64,000 nt of DNA. Origin: Malachius bipustulatus (taxonomy: Eukaryota; Arthropoda; Insecta; Coleoptera; Melyridae). The position numbers and the translations under genes were made by a program. The DNA lies in assembly GCA_910589415.1 (NCBI GenBank), contig OU342632.1, positions 39,693,637 to 39,757,636 of the forward strand, given 5' to 3'. The notes under the pieces are model-generated. The model ran no database searches and had not been told where the DNA came from. It saw only the letters and a program-made list of their open reading frames with translations. The first letter of the stretch is position 1. Every line of letters starts with the position of its first letter. This document shows positions 1-10,335 of the stretch, piece by piece.

Positions 1-290
1 ATGCCGGCAGATTAATTCTGGAACAATTTCAACAGACAATCTTCAGAAAAATCTCAGTCGACTTTGGAAGCTATCTATTTCAAGGAATCAAAGGCTAGTA
101 AATCGAAATCGTTCTGTTTTGGCTAACAAAACATCAAATGAGTCAGCAAATCAGAAAAGATAAGTTCACATTCTTTAATTTAATAAACACTCGAAGGAAA
201 CCTTCAAAATCGAAATTCTTATTTTGCGTGCCGATGAGATCCTGTTGTCGTCATTGCGCCGACTTGACGAAAATAAGACCGTCGAGTATC
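1..290. other. No recognisable gene
   Basis: AT-rich sequence without a supported reading frame, splice pattern or repeat that I could match elsewhere in the window. It may be intergenic or intronic. Confidence 0.5.
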
Positions 291-550
291 ATATCGATGG
301 TGAACTGGCAATAAGTCCTATCTCAAAAAAGTAAATTGATCAGGAAGCGAAAAAAACGTTCTTTTTTTAATTTAGAATGAAATAGGTATATATAGACAAA
401 ATGAAATTATCTATATTTCGGTAGTGGGGTTAACTTGGCGCTAAAATTCAAATTGCTGAACGTGTATAATAGCCGATAGGACAACTTAACACAATAAACG
501 GAAAATGCCTGAAATTTCAGATAGGACATATTGCCAGTTCACCATCGATA
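291..550. mobile_element. Short inverted-repeat element (MITE-like)
   Basis: The left end, starting ATATCGATGGTGAACTGGCA, is repeated in inverse orientation at about 512-550 (TGCCAGTTCACCATCGATAT), giving arms of roughly 37 bp around an AT-rich interior of about 190 bp. No coding capacity. I could not define a target duplication. The family is unknown; only this copy was seen. Confidence 0.6.
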
Positions 551-643
551 TCTCTTTATGTCATTGTATCACGGTCATTGTCGATCATTGCATGTTCTTG
601 TATAAGAACTTTATTTGCGTGACTGACTTAGGTAAAATTGATA

Positions 644-758
644 TGCCCGTATTCACAAACGATAATTACCAAATAATTAAGTAATCAGTTATCTCCATCT
701 CATCCATTTAATTATTTTCGAGATATTACAGGGAAAGAACGCTTTGTGAATACGGGCA
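644..758. mobile_element. 115-bp MITE, TGCCCGTATTCAC family, copy 1
   Basis: The ends are TGCCCGTATTCACAAA and its inverse complement TTTGTGAATACGGGCA. The interior is AT-rich and non-coding. A second copy with the same ends lies at 56822-56970. Both are flanked by ATA on the left and TTA on the right, so the target site is TA or TTA. Superfamily not determined: a 3-bp TTA site would suggest PIF/Harbinger, a TA site Tc1/mariner. Confidence 0.75.
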
Positions 759-887
759 TTAATATTTTAATCAATACTATGGGTAAAAATCTTTCATTCT
801 TAGATATGTTTTTTGGATCAAGTTGGTCAAAAAATTTCTGAAATTAAAAAAAAAATATGAAAAACTGTCGACAGGTTCGATTTATAC

Positions 888-1500
888 AGGGTCTAGTCAA
901 ATAAATAAATGACTTAGTCAAAAATAAACAAAAAATGTCCCACTAACGTGTGTCCCCAAATGCACCGTTTTTTAGATACGTTTTTAGATAGGGTGCCAAA
1001 AAAAGTTTATTTTTATAGTTTTTTGAAAATATCTCGGAAACCGTATAAGATAGAGAGTCAGCTTTTGTACATACAGATCTTATCATTGATATTAGCTTCT
1101 CTTAATGCTAACTAATTTTTTTTCAGATGCCAGTGGCGGATATTTTAAGGTTGCTTGTGGTTTTTTGCCCCTAATATCTACGACACTGGGCAAATTGAGA
1201 TTTTAAGAGCGCATTTCGTTTCGAACCGTCAATATTCTCTATACAAAAAAGGTAATCTTGGTCATAATTGCAAAATACTTCTCCAAATTCCAAAATTTCC
1301 GCAAATGGCACATGAAAAAAAAACTGAATTGGTATTAAAAAAGTGGCTTGTATCAATGATGTGATATGCACAAAAGCTGAGTTTTTTTTCCAGGTGTCTT
1401 CAAAAAACTGGAAAAATAATCTTTTTTGTCACCCTGATGTATCTCAAAAACGGTGCATTTACGGCCACACGGACACAACATTAATAGAAAACTTTTTTCT
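888..1500. mobile_element. Diverged palindromic TIR element (CAGTGGCG-core family)
   Basis: Begins with CAGGGTCTAG after TATA. The left part (about 930-1050) holds an inverse copy of the segment near 1411-1480 (AAAAACGGTGCATTT with a CACACG stretch). The centre has a paired CAGTGGCGGATATT / ATATCTACGACACTG motif. The same outer and inner modules recur at 44327-45121, which is better preserved. Non-coding; both short reading frames here are chance. Right boundary approximate. Confidence 0.55.
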
Positions 1501-2939
1501 GTTAATCAAGATTATCAAGTATACATCTTCAAATTTGATAGAATTTGATACTTTCCTGGTCCATTGTTTTACTTTAAAGCAGCGTTTGTTGTAATAAGAT
1601 ATCTCAGAAAGATTTAAGTTTTTATTGTTGCTGTGTTATTAGCCTAACAATTTTCAACAAAAAAGGTATAACAATGAGTTTTATTGTAAGAAGGAAATTC
1701 TAAAAAGATTTATATAATAAACATTATAGTAACTTTAGCTTTTGCCAAAGAATAATCATTTTGCATGTTCATTTTATTGAATTTCACGTTGTACATTGTT
1801 ACCTAAAGTATTTGTGATTCTTCTGAAACTTTATCCAAGCAAATTCAACGAGAAAGAATGTCTATTTATGAGATCTATGTAGAAACAAATCTTTCAAACT
1901 TTATGAAATATAAAGCTCCTCCACATAATTGAAAGTTTTCGAAAATTGTTCTCTCTTCGGTATGCAAATAATGGAGAGTTTACGTTCGTACTTTTTACTA
2001 TTATTTATTATAAACCTATCAAATAAATAATGAGAACGAGAGTCTTCATGCAATGCATAATTCAAACAAATTTTTCTTACGAGTTGTGAAGTAGGTAGAA
2101 AGGTGATTATCGTCCAAGTTCTAATTAGCTAATGATTTTCTAAAAGTTTCAAAGTATTAAGCGAGTGAAAAATTATTTTACTTATTTTTCTTAACTTTGT
2201 CTCTAAAGCATGACTGAAATTCTTAGTCTGAAATTAGTTTTAATAAAGCCGCCAATATGAAACTTTAATTACTTATACTGGAAATTCTTGCGAACAGAAC
2301 GCGTGTACTTACTCTCTTATATAACTATTTTGGTATAGGTAAAATAAAAGTCGCAACAGTCAAGACGTAAAATTGAAAACTCAAGCTCTAATCTAATTAT
2401 ACAGATTCCTCGTCGAATGCCTTACTTGCTTTAGCTTGAAGATATGCTAAACTTTCTTCTGAGGGAATACAAGAGTAAGGCTGGTACGGGGAGGAAAAAT
2501 AATTTACATACTGAGATGCCTATTTCAAACAGACAGGGAATGTAAGCGATTTTCTTGATCGAAGTATTTATCATACAATTTAGATATCTTCTTATAAACG
2601 GCATCTGAAACATTGGTATCTAGTTGAAAGTCATAAGCAAGAACTCGCACAGGAAAGCTTCTCTACGTAAAGATTAGCGATGAGAGAAATAAGAATTGCT
2701 GCGTTATTTTAGAATCGTTACGATTCTAACGTTAACGTTTTATATAACGATCCTGAAGCGTGATTTTTTATTTGACCACTTTAATTCCATGTGTAACTAC
2801 AATATCCTAATAAAATTTAAATAGTGTCAGTTATGGAAAATTTAATACCTCATACCTTATTATAGTGACCCAAAATTCACCAAATAGTCCAACATCGCGG
2901 ATTTCCAGGAATTATAATTTACTGATTCAATTTTTTTTT
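1501..2939. other. Unannotated AT-rich sequence
   Basis: No supported gene, RNA gene or repeat. The scattered short reading frames have no recognisable domains and lack any spliced context. Confidence 0.5.
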
Positions 2940-4480
2940 ACTTTCTGACTATGTAGAGAACGGTTCAAGGTCGGGAAGTCCCCTGTATTCCACAGAAATG
3001 CGTGTAAAGAGAGCCCGTGCTAAGTTTCGGAACGACGTTCGGACAGCTTTTCTGATTTTTTATAGCCACGATAGGAGTTTACTCAAAACACCCTTTTGAA
3101 ACAAGTGGTTCTAAGATTCATTTTTTTACACCAACCCCCCCCCCCCCCAGTCATTGTGCTTGTGAGCAAGAGTCACCTGTATTCAACAGAGAGTGACTCG
3201 TGTTATGTTTCCCAACTTTTCTGGTGATACGTGTTGAGAAGTTTGTTTTTTAGTATGTAGACGTCAAGAGTGAGATATTGGAAAGTTTTTTTCTTAGTTT
3301 TTTTGAGATTTAGGATAGAAATTTACCCCTGACCACGCTTGGAATAGAAGTGGTTCTAAGAGTTTTATTTTTAAGAAGTGTGCGGGCAAGGGTCATCTGT
3401 ATTTAAAGGAAATTGACTAGGGAGAGGGTGTCTGAACTTTCGTGACGATATGATAGTAGGGTAGTTTTATTTTTATTTCTAGAGAGGGAATACATATAAG
3501 GTTGGGAAGTTTTTTCGTAGAAAGCGGTGTGGTCAAGTGTCTCCTGTTTTCCGCTAAGTTTCCTTGCGATCCAAGGTTAGAGGAGCCCGTTTGAATAGAA
3601 GTGGTTAAATGATTTTTATTTTTTTACACCAATCCCCAGGTCGTGAGCAGGAGTCACTTTTACTCAACAGAGACTGACTCAGGGATTATAATTCCCAACT
3701 TTCGTGGCAATACGAGGTTGGAATTTTTTCAAATATGTAGACATCAACAGTCCGAGGTTTGAATTTTTTTTAGTTTTTTTATAGTTAGGATAGAAATTTA
3801 CCCCGAACTATGATCTGAGAGTTTTATTTTTTTACACTAATCCCCAGTTCATTGTGAGCAGAAGTCTCTTTTATTAAAAATAGACCGACTAGTTGATTGT
3901 GTTTCTCAACTTTCGTGGCGATACGAGGTTTGAAAGTTATTTTTTATTTGTTGGGAGGTCAAGTGTCCCTCCTGAGTAACCCTCCAAAGGTTAGGAGTGT
4001 AGCGCCCGTTTGATAAAAAGTCGTTCAAGGATTTTTATTATTTTCCATCAATCGTCGTGAACTGAAGTCACTTATATCCACCAGAGACTGACTCGTGGAT
4101 AATTTTTTCCAACCTTCGTGGCGGTATAAGTTTGGGAAGTTTTTTTTCAAATATGCAGACATCGAGAGTCCGAGGTTGAAAGTTTTTATTTAGATTTTTG
4201 ATATAGTTAGGATAAAAATTTACCCCAAACCACGATTGGAGTATAGGTATGGTTTTAACATTTTTATTTTTATACATATCCCCCAAGGGCTTTACGGGCA
4301 GGGGTCGTCTATATTCAACTTTCAGTTGTGTCCAAACTTTCGTGGTGATACGAGGTTCGAAAGTTTTTTTTTCTTCTTTATAAAGAGCAGTGTGCTCAAG
4401 TGTGGCCTGTATTCCACTCAGTTTTTTGCGATTCAAAGTTGGGAGGATTTTTTTATTTCTTTCATTTCCAGAATAGAACT
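2940..4480. repeat. Diverged tandem array with alternating A/B units
   Basis: A recognisable block (ACTTTCGTGGCGATACGAGG or variants) recurs near 3212, 3432, 3692, 3905, 4110 and 4333, so the basic period is about 200-260 bp. Two sequence types alternate between the blocks. Type A contains TTAGGATAGAAATTTACCCC (near 3307, 3784, 4206). Type B contains GGTCAAGTGT...CCTGTATTCC variants (near 2975, 3530, 3957, 4394). The higher-order unit is therefore about 430-475 bp. A C-homopolymer of about 15 lies near 3137-3149. Copies are heavily diverged, so the array is old. Confidence 0.75.
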
Positions 4481-6713
4481 TTACTCCAAATATTTCATGT
4501 CATTTCACTCGCGCCTTCTTCTTTTCGTACCAATGCGCATGCTGAGCGTTTTTCGCCGAGATGTAGCAAACAGCTATTCGGTAGCATTCGATCAATTATA
4601 TTAAAGTGTTCAATGGACGAGAGTTTACATCGGGAAGAAACTCTCGGATTAAATTTATAAACGGCTTTTGCCAGACATTTTCCTCGGAGAAGATAAAGAG
4701 CGTCCTTTATGAACACACCCAAGACACCATTTTTGAAAACATAGCTAATAATATCCAAAAAAATGTCCCAAATTACCCCATTTTAGGGTATCTATTGAAC
4801 AAAATTAGATGAAGGCGCCAAGTGAAAATACATGTATATTCTCAAAAAAAAACCGTAGCCTTACAGTTGAAATATTGCACCATTTAATTTTTAATCCAGG
4901 TAACGTACCTAACTTCATATTTCGTGAAAAATAGTGGGGCATGATGCCTCTTCAAAATCGTCCATAATTTTTCCTACAAATCAGTTTTGATCATGAATTC
5001 TCAAAACAAAAATAAATGAAACTTATGTTAATACTTTTCGTAAAATACGATTACAAATCCAGCGAGATTAAGTAAGTACATGTTTTCTATCCCTCCATCT
5101 CGATTCGGCCGTTGAAAGCAAGAGTCCTCCAGTAGTCATCCGAGAGCCGTATTGGCCTTATCTGGCACGGAAACGCGTAATCAAATTCAATTTCAGGCCT
5201 GAATTGAAGATGCTAAAGGCCAACGCATCGATAATATCCTCCCCGACAGAGGCGATTTCAGGGACTCCCGAACGGGATGCTTTATATTACGTCACTTCTG
5301 ACTCTGACAGCTAAATAGTCCCTTGGATAATTCTAATCCCGACACGAAAGTTCAGCTAGTCGGAAACTACGCTTTTGCCTTTTTCTTGTCAAAGAGACGC
5401 TAAAATAAACATTTCCATCTCATCATCATCGAAATCGTATATAGAACTAACATTACGATGCTTAATCGGTTTCGGCGTTTTTAGGCAAACTTTTTTCGAC
5501 AATTTTCAGTTCATTTTGCTGAGATCCCAATGATGAATATAAAATTAGGATAAATTTAGAGAGGCAATTTCTAGGCGATGATATTGAAGATCGCAGATAT
5601 CCCTCTTATCGACAGAGACAGATGAAGTGTCAGATATCCTTCCCCTCCTGCCATCATAATCCTTCATCTTAGAAGCCGCGTTCCATTTGCATACGTGATG
5701 TAATAAAATCCTGCATTCCCTGCTGGATTCATCGGCTCTGCTCTTTTTCTCTTCATTCCGGGGAGGCCTAGCGCGAACAAACTACCCGGAATTCGCACCC
5801 TGCTATACATATTTAATGCAAATATATGTGTTTATGGCCATTCCGATCCAGGATACGAGACAGAGATAGATGCTTATCGAGTTACGTATACTACTTCTTT
5901 ATAACACGTCCTTCCGATCAGACAACTTTCGGGGCGTGCGGAGTTTGATGGGAAATTCTCAACTCTGTGGTGGATATCAGGTGAGAGAAAAGTGTATATC
6001 GTTCTCTCCTGAGTGTGCAGTCCAATTTTATGAGGAGGGAAGTTTGCTTGAAGTCAATAAGTGATTTTGAAATTTACATATAAAAAGTCGAGTTACAAAT
6101 CAAGCATCTAACATTCGTGATATTTGAAAATTTCGTTCCATTGCTATGGCAGAAAGTAAATTTTAGTTATTTGATTAATAAGGTAAATCTGTTTCAGGTT
6201 ACTCGCTTAAACGCATCATAAAATCTGTCAGCTTTAACCAAGAATGATAAAAAGATCATGCAACAATTGAAAAATAAAATTACAATTACAAATATCAACT
6301 TTTTAGTTAGTACATTCAACACGGCGTCGATATTTTCTGAATTTTCGGTTCCATTTATTAATATTTTTTTGGAAAATTTTTCTAATAATTTTTTCTATAG
6401 CTAAGCGACTGAAGCCATAAATCAAAAACTTCATTGTTACTCAATATATTTTTTTCCTGTCCATTTTAGACTAGATTTGTTTACAGAAATAAAAAGGGTA
6501 GGTACATCAAAACCACCAAAAACCAAATTTGAGAAAGATAAGATCAGAAATTAAAATTGTGGCAACTTCCAAATTAAATCTATTTCGTGCTAATGAGTAG
6601 TGACCCGCCTTTTTCGAGGTAGAAATAGGAATAGCAACTCAAAACCACAAGAACGCCACTCAGATGGTCAGTTTTCTAAAAATTAGGACCCGTAAACCAA
6701 ATATTTTTATGTA
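4481..6713. other. Mostly single-copy sequence, no gene recognised
   Basis: About 5095-5350 is less AT-rich than its surroundings and contains a near-perfect palindrome around AATTTCAGGCCTGAATT. No reading frame longer than 90 codons and no protein family I recognise. It could be intergenic or an intron with regulatory sequence; neither can be shown from the sequence. Confidence 0.4.
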
Positions 6714-6815
6714 TGTGAAGGAAATCCAGGCTAAGGTGATAACATTGCCAGGCAGGAACGCGCCCAGCAAATCAACAATGCGTAAATGTAAGAAGTAGAA
6801 GGCAGAGAACGCAGT
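6714..6815 (+). repeat. 5' LTR remnant
   Basis: Starts TGTGAAGGAAATCCAGGCTA and matches the segment beginning at 10216 (TGTGAAAGAAAGCCAGGCTA) for about 100 bp, including AATGCGTAAATG and GAACGCAGT. Beyond that the two LTRs no longer align by eye, so the 3' boundary is not defined. Confidence 0.65.
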
Positions 6816-7461
6816 GTAATTATTAATTTAATTTATTTAATTCAATAATCAATTATAAACAATTTATAAACAAAAGCACATTTTGTATTTTTATAATACA
6901 TTGTTGAATTTAATTGTTAAAATATCTAATAAATATTATCTTATGGCGGGCGCCAATCTGTACCTATATAAATAATTACTCTCGACTTACAGACTGCTGA
7001 ACTGATGGCTAGATGCGCGGAGAGGCAAAGGAGGGTGATCGAGGTTTGCCTCCGTTTCATGAAGTAGCCACCATTGAAATTTTAGCATCGTTTAACATTT
7101 ATATTTTGTTAAGTGGCAAAAGTAGTGAAAACACTCAATTTTTGCCGTACACCGAAGCGACATATCGCTGTTTAAAGTTGCGATGGACGCATTTGCGGAA
7201 AGCTTTTCGGAAACAGTTTTGATTTTTTTTCTAGCTTAACCATCAGGGATAATATTTTGAAAAATTGGTACAACAAAGTTTCACTTATACACAGATTTTG
7301 TAAAAATATCGAAAATTTTGAATAGTGCCTTTTTTCACGGGACGATTTTTTTGACGATTTTGGATTCGAGTTATTTAGGCCATAAACTATGATTCCTGAA
7401 AATTTCAGCCATGTACACTGAAAGGCCAACAACTTGTTGCTAGATTGGCACTCTACTATAA
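6816..7461 (+). other. Retroelement 5' LTR remainder and leader
   Basis: Sequence between the recognisable LTR start and the gag relic. It contains no supported coding sequence. A primer-binding site could not be assigned with confidence; a GC-rich GGCGGGCGCC near 6945 is the only candidate. Confidence 0.35.
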
Positions 7462-8570
7462 GTGAACCATTACTCAGTTCGGACGTGTGATTGCGAGAAG
7501 AATAATATTCTGACTGTGATTTTGGTTGAACTTCGAAAATGCCTAGGCCAAAGAAGTACTGGTACTTTCAATTTAAATTATTCTGCCGCAGATGAACATG
7601 CTGCAGATGCTGAAAATGGTTACATCGTGGAAAAAAGTCCTGTTCCCCAGGTAATGACAAATGCAGTGACTATGTCAGCAAATCAGTTTCAATCACTTAT
7701 GGTTCAGATACAAGAATCTTTTACTCAACCTGCAGCTACTCCCTTACAAATCACACCACCCGCTGCTCTAGGTATTTTTGTTAAGTTTTCTCTCTGTTTT
7801 GATGGCTTTCAAACTTCAGATGTGGAAGCTATTTTGGATAGTCACACGACATATATGGATTGCGTGCAATATCAAAGGAAACCGCATTATGGGGTCTTTC
7901 CTGGTTTTAAAAAGGTGTCGCCGCAACATGGTGGCAGTGAATAAGCGAATAGTTGATGATTGGTAAACGGCTTACACTTTCTCGAACATTCTCGAAAACT
8001 CTCCCTCCACATCTGATCTTTCGAAGAATATTTTTGCGAGAACAAGGAGTAGGTGAGACCACCGAACTATTCATTTGCCACATACGTGCTCTCATGGCCA
8101 AACTGTCTTATGTATTGGCAGATAAAGCACAAGTTGATACTGTTAACGGTCTTATTCATAGACGTATTATACACAAAAGGTTATCACATAGTAACTCCCA
8201 AGAAATGCTAGTTAAAACACGTGATATTGAACAATCATCCAAAGAAGTTGATGATAGCGAGGCTGAAGCTTGTTCGGACGCAGTGAAGAAGCATCGAGAA
8301 AAAAACTGCGATGAGGATCGAAAGCAACAACCAGGCTGCTCCTATTACTGAATTCTTGACCACGAAAAAGAAAACTGCAGGAGGTTGGGAAGAAGGGATG
8401 GACGTCTGTCCCCACTGTCGTCGTCGGCAGAATTACAATTTACAAGTCAACCTTCTTCAGCTGAGTTGTCGTCATCGTCCTCACTTCCTAAGCTTGTCAG
8501 CTCTGGATGTGGTGCACCAGGGGTCATACGTTAAAAATTTTCTCGCTTTCTAACCGAATTACCCAATTTG
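7462..8570 (+). pseudogene. Gag polyprotein relic (Ty3/gypsy, Arc-like capsid fold)
   Basis: The first readable block contains MSANQFQSLMVQIQ (likely native start near 7672) and FDGFQTSDVEAILDSHTTY. A frame change near 7945 leads to TFSKTLPPHLIFRRIFL, then LFICHIRALMAKLSY and VDTVNGLIHRRI. These match the Ty3/gypsy capsid family from which insect Arc genes also derive. Near 8400, CPHCRRR resembles a degraded nucleocapsid zinc knuckle. Stops and at least two frame changes rule out function. An Arc-type domesticated gene is unlikely because LTRs and pol remnants surround it. Confidence 0.7.
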
Positions 8571-8587
8571 TCTAGACCACTTCTACA

Positions 8588-9369
8588 CAGGGTGTTTTAT
8601 AATTGAATGTCAATATTTAAGGGGGTGATTTTTGGGTCCATTTTAAGGAGAAAACTTCATAAGAACGTATGTCCTAAAAGTCTTAACTTTTGAGATACAG
8701 GGTGGTAAAGTTTTTAAAAATAAATAATAATTTTTTCACAATATCTGTAATACCGCTCTGAATATTTTAATGAAATTTAATAGACAGGTATTACTCATCA
8801 AGAGGTATTTTTTCATGTACCACATTTCGTTTCATCTCCACTAGTAAGTGACATCTTGCGAAATTTTACCTGCAATTTTTTATATTTTTTTTATCGTCAC
8901 TGTAACGATAATCTTGTGACCATGTAGAGAAACAGATTTTCTTTTTTTAGGCGAAAATAGGGCATCGGGCTGGAAAAAAAATAAGTGATCAAATTTGCTT
9001 GGAAATTAATGGGGATTCCAAAAATGATTTCTATTTCAACAAAAATCAGTGGCGTACCATCGATGTCTGTCAAAATATGCAGGTAAAATTCTGCACGATC
9101 GTGCACCATCGTCACTAGTGGAAATAAAATGAAATGTGGTACATGAAAAAATGCCCCTTGATGCGTAAGACCTGTATACAATATTTCATTAAAATATCCA
9201 GAGCGGTATTACAGATATTACGAAAAAAAGATTTAATTTAATAAAACTTTACTACCCTGTATCTCAAAACTTAATACTCTTAGGACATACGTTCTTATGA
9301 AGTTTTCTTCTTAAAATGGACCCAAAAATCACCCCCTCAAATATTGACATTCAATTACATAACACCCTG
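8588..9369. mobile_element. Palindromic MITE inserted in the retroelement
   Basis: Arms of about 330 bp: the left begins CAGGGTGTTTTATAATTGAA, the right ends with the inverse form and CACCCTG followed by TA. A subterminal CAGGGTGGTAAAG repeats the end motif inside each arm. The left flank is CA rather than TA, probably a mutated TA target. It separates the gag zinc-knuckle remnant from the protease relic, so it is younger than the retroelement. A chimeric relative lies at 62962-63380. Non-coding. Confidence 0.85.
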
Positions 9370-9384
9370 TATACCAATTACAAT

Positions 9385-9720
9385 AAAAGGTATTGAACGA
9401 GCCGGGTTTGCTGACTCAGGAGCTCAACAAACTATCGCTAATGCTACACTTTAAGAGCTGTTAAACCAACATCAGTATAGTTTCAAAAAATCATATTCTG
9501 CTGATGGTACTATGCGTGACGTAAACATCTTAAAGACGATGGTGAGTTTAAGGATTCGTCATGTCATAATACTTACTGAATTCATGATTCTACCACATCT
9601 AACCAACTGTTCGGAGTTGACTTCCATAAGAATTCAAAAGTTGTCCTAGATGTATTAGAATGAATTTGGTACTTTTCTAATAAGCCAATCGAAAGATTTC
9701 CATTCATTGATGAAATCAAT
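9385..9720 (+). pseudogene. Retropepsin-like protease relic
   Basis: The conceptual translation contains GFADSGAQQTI, with the D-S-G aspartic protease triad at 9413-9421, followed by LLNQHQYSFKKSYSADGT, typical of retroviral-type proteases. In-frame stops occur shortly afterwards (TTTAAGAGC near 9453 and others). Belongs to the surrounding LTR element. Confidence 0.65.
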
Positions 9721-9732
9721 GTCCCCTCTCAA

Positions 9733-10150
9733 ATGCAAGTATTTGAGGTCGACCAATGTAGCTTACCTTCCGAAGTGGCATTCCTTCTGTATTCAGCGCA
9801 GAAAAGTTATGCTACCAGTCCGCTAGAAAACAACAATGATATTTTTAGTGATAGAGGAATTCCTACTCTATTTGCTGTTCATCAAATTGGTACCAATGAG
9901 TGTGTTCCTATTGCAGTACCTCTCCCCCTATCAACTCAGCGATTCAACGAAAGAATTCTTGAACAAAAACTCATTAGTATTGGTCAAAGCTGATCAAACT
10001 AAGCCCAATGTTCTCAGAACAGATGCATGCTTCTATACTGTCGATGCTGCTTTAATCGAGGGGAAGGCTCATGGAAAACTTCCTACCGAATACGCGAGCA
10101 GATTGCCTATATTACAGCAAGGAAGAAGAGGGGTCGGCACCGCAAGGTAA
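9733..10150 (+). pseudogene. Reverse transcriptase N-terminus fused to RNase H fragment (relic)
   Basis: ENNNDIFSDRGIPTLFAVHQI followed by PIAVPLPLS is the conserved start of Ty3/gypsy RT. After a frame change near 9990 comes KPNVLRTDACFYTVDAALIEG and PTEYASRLP, the RNase H region (TD-A-S and the following strand). The RT palm with YxDD and most of RNase H are absent, as is integrase, which shows a large internal deletion. It ends in a basic tail RRGRHRKVIENK read in another frame. Confidence 0.7.
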
Positions 10151-10203
10151 TTGAAAACAAGTAAGTCAGTGCTGGACGACTCCCGGAAACCGAAGCGTCG
10201 TCC

Positions 10204-10214
10204 AGAGGGGGAGA
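10204..10214 (+). other. Polypurine tract
   Basis: AGAGGGGGAGA sits immediately before the TGTGAAAG start of the 3' LTR. This is the expected place and composition for the plus-strand primer of an LTR retrotransposon. Confidence 0.7.
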
Positions 10215-10215
10215 T

Positions 10216-10335
10216 TGTGAAAGAAAGCCAGGCTAAGATGATAACACTGCTAAGCAGGAACGCTCCCAATCGGCAATGCGTAAATGCAAGATGCAAGAAG
10301 TACTAGGCAAGGAACGGCGAACGCAGTTGCCTTTA
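10216..10335 (+). repeat. 3' LTR remnant
   Basis: Begins TGTGAAAGAAAGCCAGGCTA directly after the polypurine tract and aligns with 6714-6815. The end of the LTR could not be set; sequence to about 10450 may still belong to it. Confidence 0.6.

Larger units (their letters stand above)
6714..10335 (+). mobile_element. Degenerate Ty3/gypsy-like LTR retrotransposon
   Basis: Order along the plus strand: LTR start, leader, gag relic with a CCHC-like knuckle, an inserted MITE (8588-9369), protease relic with DSG, start of RT, a piece of RNase H, polypurine tract, second LTR start. All coding parts are interrupted by stops or frame changes. The RT palm and integrase are missing, so an internal deletion of several kilobases is inferred. 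The shared LTR segment covers only about 105-120 bp and is diverged, so the copy is old and inactive. Confidence 0.75.

Noticed and set aside
4068..4660. Overlapping frames of 86-122 codons on both strands
   Set aside because: Most fall within or at the edge of the diverged tandem array, overlap each other on both strands and show no known protein motif.
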